Positions 42,015 to 50,965 of a stretch of 64,000 bases of DNA are shown piece after piece. Under the pieces are notes generated by a model. The model searched no databases. It worked only from the letters and a program-made list of their open reading frames with translations, and was not told where the DNA came from. The stretch spans positions 814,458 to 878,457 of the forward strand of contig JAUZVC010000002.1 of assembly GCA_031844405.1 (NCBI GenBank), written 5' to 3'. The stretch is from Knoellia sp031844405 (lineage in GTDB: Bacteria; Actinomycetota; Actinomycetes; Actinomycetales; Dermatophilaceae). Position numbers and translations under genes: made by a program. Numbering within the stretch: position 1 is the first letter of the stretch; each line of letters opens with the position of its first letter.

Positions 42015-42749
42015 CTACATGGGGACCTTCGTCGCCGCGACGAAGACCGAGCTGCCGAAGGGCAGGTCGACGCGGCGCCGGAGGAGGGTCTCGTCGACCT
42101 TCGTGGCGGCCAGCAGGGCGTGGTGCAGCGGTCGCGGCACCTGGGGCACCTCGACGACGTCGACCGCGCTCGTGTGCTTGCGTTCCTTGAGGCGGCGGGC
42201 GAGCCGCTCCGCGAGGAAGCCGGGAAAGACCGACGTGAACCCGTAGGTCGCGCGCTCGACCCGGAATCCCGCGCGTTCGAGCGCGCTCACGGCCCGACGC
42301 TTCGTGTAGCGGCGGAAGTGGCCGTTGGCGACGTCGAAGTCGGTCCACGCCCACTGGTAGGCGGGCACCGCCATGAGGAACGTGCCGCCCGGCTGGAGGA
42401 CCCGAGCCACCTCGGCAAGGGCGTCGGCCTCGGGGTCGCAGTGCTCGATGACGTCGAACGCCGACACCATGTCGAAGCTGCCGTCGGCGAAGGGAAGTGA
42501 CAGGGCCGACCCGCAGACTCCGTTGCGCCCGAGTCCGCGAGGGTCGATGTCGAGCGAGGCGAGGTGGCGGGTGCCGTCGTGCAGCCAGCTGGCGCTGGGC
42601 CCGTCGGCGCTGCCGATGTCCAGCACCGTCGTCCTGCCCTCGGCGAAGGGGTGGAGCGCGGCGTGGAGCAGGTCGGTGCGTGCGACGTACCACCAGTAGT
42701 CGGGCTGCGCGATCGACGCCGAGCCTCCGTGTCCTCCTGCGTCGGTCAT
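42015..42749 (-). CDS. Class I SAM-dependent methyltransferase
   Basis: The 244-residue methyltransferase has motif I 'TVLDIGSADGPSASWL', motif II 'LASLDIDPRGL', motif III-like 'LPFADGSFDMVSAFDVIEH' and 'ARVLQPGGTFLMAVPAYQW'. The C-terminal 'HFRRYTKRRAVSALERAGFR' and 'KVDETLLRRRVDLPFGSSVF' resemble methyltransferases acting on polyprenyl/glycan-linked substrates, but the substrate cannot be assigned. It ends between thpR and the TetR gene on the same strand; the gap to the TetR gene is 11 bases, so co-transcription is likely. Confidence 0.88.
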   Translation of the reverse strand: MTDAGGHGGSASIAQPDYWWYVARTDLLHAALHPFAEGRTTVLDIGSADGPSASWLHDGTRHLASLDIDPRGLGRNGVCGSALSLPFADGSFDMVSAFDVIEHCDPEADALAEVARVLQPGGTFLMAVPAYQWAWTDFDVANGHFRRYTKRRAVSALERAGFRVERATYGFTSVFPGFLAERLARRLKERKHTSAVDVVEVPQVPRPLHHALLAATKVDETLLRRRVDLPFGSSVFVAATKVPM

Positions 42750-42760
42750 GGTCGGGAAGC

Positions 42761-43402
42761 CTAGCGGCGTGCGACCAGCCTCACCGCGAGGTCCCCGTTG
42801 GTGCGGGCGATGTCGTCCGGCGTGCGCCGGATCTCGGGGGAGTACCAGCGCGCCACGTCGACCGCCATCGACAGCAGCGCGAGGGCGGTGCTCGGGATGT
42901 CGTCGACCTCGAACTCGCCCGAGGTCACTCCGTCGGAGAGCACGCCGCGCACGACCTTGTCGATCTCGCGGCGCAGCGAGAGGACGGCCTCGCGGTGCTC
43001 GGGGGTGAGGTGGCGGAACTCGTACTGGACGATCCGGCCGAGCTGGTGGTGCTCGGCATGCCACTTCGAGAAGCCGCCGATGATCGAGCGCAGCGCGTCG
43101 GTGGGGGAGTCGGCGGCGCGGGCGGCGGCGACGAGCTGGTCGCGGGCGGTCCGGTGCCCCCGGCTGCTCAGCTCGAAGAGGAGGTCCTCCTTCGAGGTGA
43201 AGTGCACGTAGACCCCAGCGGGCGAGAGCCCGGCACGCGAGGCGATGTCGCGGGTGGTCGTCGCGTGGAAACCCTTGTCGGCGAAGGCGTCGGCCGCGGC
43301 CATCATGAGCCGCACGGCCGTGGCGCCGGTGGTGTCGCCCGAGTCCTCGAGGGTCGCGAGGATGCTCTGCTCCGACAGTGGAGCGCCTGTGGTGGCCGAC
43401 AT
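42761..43402 (-). CDS. TetR-family transcriptional regulator
   Basis: The 213-residue repressor has an N-terminal HTH 'RLMMAAADAFADKGFHATTT' 'RDIASRAGLSPAGVYVHFTS' 'KEDLLFELSSRG' (about 33-83) and a C-terminal ligand domain of the type found beside fatty-acid and branched-chain catabolic genes. The start at 43402 was chosen because upstream in-frame codons run into the operator palindrome. It is divergent from an acyl-CoA dehydrogenase gene and probably represses both from the palindrome at 43429-43448; an acyl-CoA is the likely inducer. Confidence 0.9.
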   Translation of the reverse strand: MSATTGAPLSEQSILATLEDSGDTTGATAVRLMMAAADAFADKGFHATTTRDIASRAGLSPAGVYVHFTSKEDLLFELSSRGHRTARDQLVAAARAADSPTDALRSIIGGFSKWHAEHHQLGRIVQYEFRHLTPEHREAVLSLRREIDKVVRGVLSDGVTSGEFEVDDIPSTALALLSMAVDVARWYSPEIRRTPDDIARTNGDLAVRLVARR

Positions 43403-43428
43403 GTTGACAGCATGCCTGACCCGCGTGA

Positions 43429-43448
43429 GACTAAGCAAGCGCTTAGTC
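43429..43448. promoter_or_regulatory. Palindromic TetR operator
   Basis: GACTAAGC-AAGC-GCTTAGTC is a perfect inverted repeat with 8-base arms and an overlapping inner palindrome AAGCGCTT. It lies in the 71-base region between the divergent TetR and acyl-CoA dehydrogenase genes, the classic TetR operator position. Confidence 0.7.
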
Positions 43449-43473
43449 ATTCGTGTTCCTGCCGAGGAGAGCC

Positions 43474-44625
43474 ATGCCCCGCAACCTCTACGACGACGAC
43501 CACCTCGCCTTCCGCGAGTCGGTCCAGGAGTTCGTCGACCGCACCCTCAAGCCGCGTGCCGAGCAGATGCTCGAGGCCAAGAGCATCGACCGCGACATCT
43601 GGCTCGAGGCCGGCAAGCAGGGCCTCCTCGGCCTCGACATCCCCGAGGAGTTCGGGGGCGCCGGCGCCGGCGACTACCGCTTCAACGCCATCTCGGCCGA
43701 GGTGATCTCCGGCTTCAATGCCGCCACCTCGTCGTGCTTCGGCATCCACAGCGACGTCTGCCCGCCCTACATCGTCGACCTCGGCACCGACGAGCAGAAG
43801 CAGCGCTGGCTCCCGCCCATGGCCGCCGGCGAGAAGATCTGCGCCATCGCGATGACCGAGCCCGGTGGCGGATCCGACCTCGCCGCGCTCAAGACGACCG
43901 CCGTGCGCGCCGAGGACGGCGACGGCTGGATCCTCAACGGCTCCAAGACCTTCATCACCAACGGCTACCAGGCAGACCTCGTCATCGTCGCCGCCCGCAC
44001 CGACCCGAGCAAGGGTGCCAAGGGCATCTCGCTGCTCATGGTCGAGGACGGCATGGAGGGCTTCACGCGCGGTCGCAAGCTCGACAAGGTGGGGCAGGAG
44101 GAGTCCGACACGGCTGAGCTCTTCTTCGAGGACGTCCGCGTGCCCGCCGAGAACCTCATCGGCGAGGAGGGCATGGGCTTCGTCGCGATGATGCAGCGCC
44201 TGCCGCAGGAGCGCGTCGGTGCCGCCGTCTCCAACGTCGCGCACGCCAAGGCGATCCTCGAGGAGACCATCGCCTACGCCAAGGAGCGCAAGGCCTTCGG
44301 CCAGCCGATCGGCGCCTTCCAGCACAACAAGTTCAAGATCGCCGAGCTCGTCACCGCGATCGAGGTCGCCGAGGCCTACGTCGACGACTGCGTCGCGGCC
44401 CACGCCGAGCACAAGCTCTCGGCCGTCGACGCCGCCAAGGCGAAGTGGTGGAGCGCCCAGGTCCAGAACGACGTCCTCGACGAGTGCGTCCAGCTTCACG
44501 GCGGCTACGGCTTCATGAACGAGTACCGCGTGGCCCGCGCCTGGCGCGACGCTCGCGTGACGAAGATCTGGGCCGGCTCGAACGAGATCATGAAGGAGCT
44601 CATCGGCCGCGACCTCGGTCTCTGA
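43474..44625 (+). CDS. Acyl-CoA dehydrogenase
   Basis: The 383-residue FAD enzyme performs alpha,beta-dehydrogenation of an acyl-CoA. It shows 'IPEEFGGAGAGDYRFNAISA', the FAD/substrate motif 'IAMTEPGGGSDLAALKTTA', 'WILNGSKTFITNGYQADLVI', 'RKAFGQPIGAFQHNKFKIAE', 'QLHGGYGFMNEYRVARAWRD' and the C-terminal catalytic region 'WAGSNEIMKELIGRDL' with Glu. The ATG at 43474 follows GAGGAGAG. Chain-length preference is not clear; the sequence is like actinobacterial FadE/long-chain types. It is regulated by the adjacent TetR protein. Confidence 0.94.
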   Translation: MPRNLYDDDHLAFRESVQEFVDRTLKPRAEQMLEAKSIDRDIWLEAGKQGLLGLDIPEEFGGAGAGDYRFNAISAEVISGFNAATSSCFGIHSDVCPPYIVDLGTDEQKQRWLPPMAAGEKICAIAMTEPGGGSDLAALKTTAVRAEDGDGWILNGSKTFITNGYQADLVIVAARTDPSKGAKGISLLMVEDGMEGFTRGRKLDKVGQEESDTAELFFEDVRVPAENLIGEEGMGFVAMMQRLPQERVGAAVSNVAHAKAILEETIAYAKERKAFGQPIGAFQHNKFKIAELVTAIEVAEAYVDDCVAAHAEHKLSAVDAAKAKWWSAQVQNDVLDECVQLHGGYGFMNEYRVARAWRDARVTKIWAGSNEIMKELIGRDLGL

Positions 44626-44649
44626 GCGTTCGGTTCGCGCTTCGCGCCC

Positions 44650-44711
44650 GTCGAGAGGAGAGAACACGCCGCGTATGCCGTCCGGCTTCCGGCGCGTTCT
44701 CTCCTCTCGAC
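44650..44711. repeat. Long palindrome, left of a twin pair
   Basis: Arms of 22 bases (44650-44671 and 44690-44711) pair with one wobble; each contains GTCGAGAGGAGAGAAC. The loop holds an octamer copy (GTATGCCG at 44673). It lies between the convergent acyl-CoA dehydrogenase and DUF559-like genes and is a likely bidirectional terminator. Almost the same element recurs at 45749-45810. Confidence 0.8.
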
Positions 44712-44720
44712 CGCTCGTGC

Positions 44721-45694
44721 TCAGATGATGAACAGCGTGGCCGGGTCGAGGCCGAGCATGGCGGCCACGGCCTGAAGGGTGTCCCTGCGTCGGGGCGTGC
44801 GGTAGACGTCCGCGGCGAAGAGCTCCCGCACTCTCCACCCGTGACCCTCGAGCAGATGGCGCCGGCCGGTATCCGTGCTCCGGCGCGCGATGTCGGCGTG
44901 GTGGGCGCCCTGGTACTCCGCGATCACCCGTTCGGACCTCCAGACGAGGTCTCCCTCCGCGAGGAACTCACCGGCGTCATCCACGATGACTCCGCCCACC
45001 TCCGGCTCGGGGAAGCCGGCGCGGACGAACATGAGCCGGGCCCTCGTCTCCATCGGTGAGCGGACGCGTGGCCTGATCGCGAGAAAGGCCTGCGCCAGCA
45101 TGACCTTGCCGCGCGGCCGCACTCGACCGTGCAGGGCCGTGTGCAGAGCCCGGGTCCCTGCCGAGGTGTGCGCCCCGGAGCGGACCTGCTGGCCTGAGGC
45201 GTTGTCGATCCGGGCGACCGCGGCATCACCCAGCACGACGAGGTCGTCGACGGTGAGTCGCCCACGACGCAGCTCCCCGAGGTCGACCCAGGTGTGTGCG
45301 GCGTCGACCACGCGTATGCCGTCGACGACGGTGGTCGACCTGAGCTCCAGTCCGCGGTGGCCGGTGCAGCCGTCGCGGCGGGCCTGGCCGGCGTCGGTCG
45401 GGGCGATGACGTGGAGGGCGCCCGTGTCCGCCTGACAGCAAGGCCCGACGACAGTGGGAGGCCCAGCAGCCTCGCTGCGGTGAGGTGCGAGAAGGCGCGG
45501 GCGGACGGCATACCGACAGCGAAGGCTGCGGCACGTTCCGCCAGGGTGAGTGGCGGGACGACCACATGAGCGCCTCGGGTGGGATGCTCCAGGCCCATCC
45601 GACGCAGCCGTGTGGCAGCGATGCCGAGCTCGCGGGCCCGGGCGGTGCTGAACGGTCCGCCCGCGAGCTCGTCCGGAAGTGGGGTCGCCTGCAC
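44721..45694 (-). pseudogene. Frameshifted DUF559/AbiEi-type endonuclease-domain protein
   Basis: Two frames together give one protein. The N-terminal part from GTG 45694 reads 'LPDELAGGPFSTARARELGI' ... 'AFSHLTAARLLGLPL'. The reading then moves to another frame, 'GALHVIAPTDAGQARRDGCT' 'GHRGLELRSTT' ... 'ERVIAEYQGAHH' ... 'LEGHGWRVRELFAADVYR', whose end resembles the DUF559/Vsr-like nuclease core with Glu and Gln. A one-base loss between about 45425 and 45460 explains the break. Members of this family are multi-copy in actinobacteria. It is either a genuine pseudogene or a base-calling error. Confidence 0.8.
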
Positions 45695-45748
45695 ATGCCG
45701 AGAATGGCCGGACTCGGCGAACTCGCCGCGCGGTCATCCACAGGCGTG

Positions 45749-45810
45749 GTCGAGAGGAGAGAACACGCCGGGTGTGCCGTTCGGCAACCGGCGTGTTCTC
45801 TCCTCTCGAC
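45749..45810. repeat. Long palindrome, right of a twin pair
   Basis: Perfect 23-base arms (45749-45771 and 45788-45810) surround a 16-base loop containing GTGTGCCG, one base off the octamer. The arms are nearly identical to those at 44650-44711, and the loops are related. It lies six bases beyond the end of the SRPBCC gene and would terminate it. The two palindromes bracket the frameshifted gene. Confidence 0.85.
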
Positions 45811-45816
45811 TGGTCC

Positions 45817-46326
45817 TCAGCGGGCTTCGCCCGTGAGCTCGGCGAGGACGTCGTCGATGGCGTCGTAGCTGCTCTGCAGGCCGTGCTCCATGCCCGAGTC
45901 GATGACGGCCTGGACCGTCTCGGGGGAGTCGTAGGTGATGACGGCGCGCAGGGTCGTCCGGCCGTCCTGCTCGGTGTAGGTCGTGTCGATGACCGAGTAG
46001 GGGCTCTCGATGTTGTCGAAGCGCTCGGTGTGGACGAGGCGGCCGGGCCGGTCGATCGAGCGGTAGTGGCCGGAGAAGGAGACCTCCTCGCCGGTCGAGT
46101 CGGCGCGCTGGGCGAAGTGCCAGGCCCCGCCTTCGCGCAGGTCGACCTCGCAGACGGTCATCTCGCCGTGGCCGGCGCCCCACCACCTGCGGATGTGCTC
46201 GGGGTTGGTCATGGCCTCGAAGACGAGGTCGGCGGTGGCCGGGAAGATGCGGGTGATGACCATCTCCGAGCCGGAGGTGGTGATGGTGGCGCGCTCGTGG
46301 GCGCCCGTGGCGGCGGTGGTGCTCAT
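45817..46326 (-). CDS. SRPBCC (AHSA1-like) domain protein
   Basis: The 169-residue START-like protein carries the AHSA1/CalC signature: 'ITRIFPATADLVFEAMTNPE' 'HIRRWWGAG', 'VDLREGGAWHFAQR', 'GHYRSIDRPGRLVHTERFDN' and the C-terminal helix 'GLQSSYDAIDDVLAELT'. Such proteins bind small hydrophobic ligands; no enzyme function is known. Its ATG at 46326 overlaps the ArsR stop (ATGA). ArsR plus AHSA1-like pairs are very common in actinobacteria, the regulator controlling both. Confidence 0.92.
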   Translation of the reverse strand: MSTTAATGAHERATITTSGSEMVITRIFPATADLVFEAMTNPEHIRRWWGAGHGEMTVCEVDLREGGAWHFAQRADSTGEEVSFSGHYRSIDRPGRLVHTERFDNIESPYSVIDTTYTEQDGRTTLRAVITYDSPETVQAVIDSGMEHGLQSSYDAIDDVLAELTGEAR

Positions 46327-46682
46327 GTCGGGTTCTCCTTCGTGGTGCCCTCGGTCGAGGGCTGCTGCTGGATGGAGGCGAGGTAGTCGCCGAGGTGGTC
46401 GAGCTGCTGCTCCCAGTGCTTGCGGTAGAGCTCGAGCCACGACGTCGCGTCCTCGAGGGGCGCGACCGAGATGCGGCAGTGGCGCCGCTGCCCATCCCGG
46501 CTCTTCGTGACGAGCCCGGCCTTCTCGAGGACCGTGAGGTGCTTCGAGATGGCGGGCAGGGACATGTCGAACGGCTCGGCGAGCTCACCGACCGTGGCGT
46601 CCCCGGACGAGAGCCGGGCCAGGATGGCCCGCCTCGTCGGGTCGGCCAGGGCGGCGAACGTGGTGCTGAGCGGATCGGCCAT
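46323..46682 (-). CDS. ArsR-family transcriptional regulator
   Basis: The 119-residue winged-helix repressor reads 'LSTTFAALADPTRRAILARL' 'SSGDATVGELAEPFDMSLPA' 'ISKHLTVLEKAGLVTKSRDG' 'QRRHCRI'. The metal-binding ELCVCDL motif of true ArsR is absent, so it belongs to the non-metal subgroup that pairs with SRPBCC proteins. It is first in the two-gene operon and probably autoregulates through the palindrome 15 bases upstream. Confidence 0.93.
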   Translation of the reverse strand: MADPLSTTFAALADPTRRAILARLSSGDATVGELAEPFDMSLPAISKHLTVLEKAGLVTKSRDGQRRHCRISVAPLEDATSWLELYRKHWEQQLDHLGDYLASIQQQPSTEGTTKENPT

Positions 46683-46696
46683 GACACTTAACGTAG

Positions 46697-46710
46697 CGGT
46701 TAATTAACCG
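46697..46710. promoter_or_regulatory. Palindromic operator of the ArsR-SRPBCC operon
   Basis: CGGTTAATTAACCG is a perfect 14-base palindrome in a strikingly AT-rich patch, 15 bases upstream of the ArsR start; a TTAACGTAGCGGTTAA near-repeat overlaps it. Its position fits the promoter and an autorepression site. Confidence 0.65.
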
Positions 46711-46787
46711 ATAGGTCAAGAACTACGTCAACCCGGTATGCCGTCCGCCCACAAAGGTGCTCCGCAGGACGACCCGCGGGAAGGGGC

Positions 46788-47909
46788 TCAGGCGCGGCTA
46801 GGGAGCTGGAAGAGCCAGGGCGCGTGCAGCCGTCGACCGAGCCACCACAGGCCGAGCGGTCCGAGGACGCCCACGACTGACCCGACGAGCAGGTGGACCG
46901 TGAGGTCCGTGACGTCCGCGACGGTGAGGAGCTTGCGGGCCATGTCGGTGAGGACGATGTGCGCGAGGAAGATCTCGAGCGAGCGCTCACCGAGGAACGC
47001 CAGCGGCCGTCCCACTGCTCGCCGGCCGATGCTTCCCGACAGGGCGAAGACGCCGAGGCACAGCGCGACGGAGGTGGGGACGCCCCAGGCGAAGGCCCAG
47101 AGAGTGCGCGGCCCCATCCACGACGTCGGCGGCATCGGGTCGGTCGACCAGAGCGCAGCCGCACCGGCGCCGATCCCGACCAGTGCGACCCACCGTGCGC
47201 GCGCGGAGCGGGTCAGAGCGGCCACCCGCTCCCGCCCGGCGAGCAGGCCGAACCACACGAACGCGAGCAGTGCGAGGCCCTCCATGAAGACCCACGGACC
47301 GGTCCAGCCCCAGGCCAGCAGGGAGACCACGGCGACGACGACCGACGACACGACCGCCCGTGCGCGGCCGCTCCACGGCCTCACGACCGCGCCCGCCACG
47401 GTGACGAGGACGAGGAACCCCAGCCACCACAACGGTCCGTCGGCGACGAGCAGGGCGTGCAGCCGGTCGCCGACGAACCCGTCCCAGCGTCCGGCCACGA
47501 CCTCGGGCTCGACGGCGTCGACGCCCTCCTCCGCTGCCTGGGCCGCCACGTCGGTGAAGCGGCGGGTGACGCCGAAGAGGACGGTCCACACGGCATACAG
47601 CCAGGCGAAGAGGCTGACCCGGGAGCGGACATAGGCGCGAGGTCCGTGTTTCTCGACACCCGGTCGGAGGAAGACGCCGAGCAGCACGGCGAAGACCGTG
47701 AGGTGCCACGCGTAGAACGCGTCGTCCACCTCGAGGACGGCCGGGGACGTGCGCGGCACGAGGTCCGCCGAGGTCAGTCCGCGCAGGACGTGACCGACGA
47801 CGATGGCGAGGATCGCGATGCCGCGGGCGACGTCGAAGGCGCGGTCCCGGGCGGGCGCGGCCCCCCGCGCCGGCGCGTCCTCGCGCTCAGTCGAGGGGGC
47901 CTCCGGCAA
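46788..47909 (-). CDS. Acyltransferase family 3 membrane protein
   Basis: The 373-residue protein has about ten hydrophobic segments. 'RDRAFDVARGIAILAIVVGH' 'VLRG' with the His of the first helix is the signature of acyltransferase-3 (OafA/WecH/YrhL) proteins, which transfer acetyl or succinyl groups to surface sugars or antibiotics. 'FLGERSLEIFLAHIVLTDMA' near the C-terminus also fits. The substrate is unknown. The start overlaps the 3' end of the fabG-like gene by 23 bases. Confidence 0.85.
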   Translation of the reverse strand: MPEAPSTEREDAPARGAAPARDRAFDVARGIAILAIVVGHVLRGLTSADLVPRTSPAVLEVDDAFYAWHLTVFAVLLGVFLRPGVEKHGPRAYVRSRVSLFAWLYAVWTVLFGVTRRFTDVAAQAAEEGVDAVEPEVVAGRWDGFVGDRLHALLVADGPLWWLGFLVLVTVAGAVVRPWSGRARAVVSSVVVAVVSLLAWGWTGPWVFMEGLALLAFVWFGLLAGRERVAALTRSARARWVALVGIGAGAAALWSTDPMPPTSWMGPRTLWAFAWGVPTSVALCLGVFALSGSIGRRAVGRPLAFLGERSLEIFLAHIVLTDMARKLLTVADVTDLTVHLLVGSVVGVLGPLGLWWLGRRLHAPWLFQLPSRA

Positions 47910-48642
47910 CGTAGATCACCTGGCCCGAGACGAAGCCCGCCTCCTCGGAGCAGAGGAACGAGATGGTGGCGGCGATGTCCTCGGGCTGGCCGACGCGCCC
48001 GACCGGCGTCTGCTTGGCGGCACCGGCGAGGAAGTCCTCGAAGGACACGCCCATGCGTTCGGCCGTCGCGGCCGTCATGTCGGTCTGGATGAAGCCGGGG
48101 GCGACCGCGTTGGCCGTGACGCCGAACCTGCCGAGCTCGATGGCGAGCGTCTTGGTGAAGCCCTGGAGCCCCGCCTTCGCCGCGGAGTAGTTGGCCTGGC
48201 CGCGGTTGCCCTGCGCGGACGACGACGAGAGGTTGACGATCCGGCCGTACTTCTCGGCGGTCATGTGGGCCTGGCAGGCCCGGGTCATGAGGAAGGCGCC
48301 ACGCAGGTGCACCGCCATCACCGAGTCCCAGTCGTCCTCGGTCATGCGGAAGATGAGGTTGTCGCGGATGATGCCCGCGTTGTTGACGAGCACGACCGGG
48401 GGGCCCAGCTCGTCGGCGATGCGGGCCACTCCGGCCTCGACCTGCTCCGCGTGCGAGACGTCGATGCCCACGCCGGCGGCCGATCCTCCGGCCTCCCGGA
48501 TCGAGGCGGCGACCACCTCGCAGGCGGCCTCGTCGAGGTCGGCGACCGCGACGGCATACCCGTCCTTCGCGAGGCGCCGAGCGGTGGCGGCGCCGATCCC
48601 GCGAGCGGCTCCGGTGACGACGGCGGTGCGGGTATGGGTCAC
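47887..48642 (-). CDS. fabG: 3-oxoacyl-ACP reductase-like SDR
   Basis: The 251-residue short-chain dehydrogenase has a Rossmann motif 'VVTGAARGIGAATARRL', 'VLVNNAGIIRDNLIFRM', catalytic Ser in 'IVNLSSSSAQGNRGQ', and Tyr-Lys in 'ANYSAAKAGLQGF', followed by 'VAPGFIQTDMT' and 'VSGQVIYVAGGPLD'. NADP preference is suggested by the TGxARGIG region. The GTG start at 48642 follows AGAAGGA. It may reduce 3-oxoacyl-ACP or a 3-oxoacyl-CoA; FabG-like paralogues are numerous in actinobacteria. Confidence 0.88.
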   Translation of the reverse strand: MTHTRTAVVTGAARGIGAATARRLAKDGYAVAVADLDEAACEVVAASIREAGGSAAGVGIDVSHAEQVEAGVARIADELGPPVVLVNNAGIIRDNLIFRMTEDDWDSVMAVHLRGAFLMTRACQAHMTAEKYGRIVNLSSSSAQGNRGQANYSAAKAGLQGFTKTLAIELGRFGVTANAVAPGFIQTDMTAATAERMGVSFEDFLAGAAKQTPVGRVGQPEDIAATISFLCSEEAGFVSGQVIYVAGGPLD

Positions 48643-48779
48643 GTGGGGTCCTTCTGGGTACGGGGAGGTGCGAGGAGTTGGGTAGGTTGGCGTCCTGCGC
48701 GAACGATACCCAGCCAAGTTCCACCGGCTTGTCGTCCGCGCCCCGCGGGCCGCCGTCGTCCCGTGAGAGGAAATCGAGC

Positions 48780-50960
<2,181 letters not shown>

Positions 50961-50965
50961 CCCGT

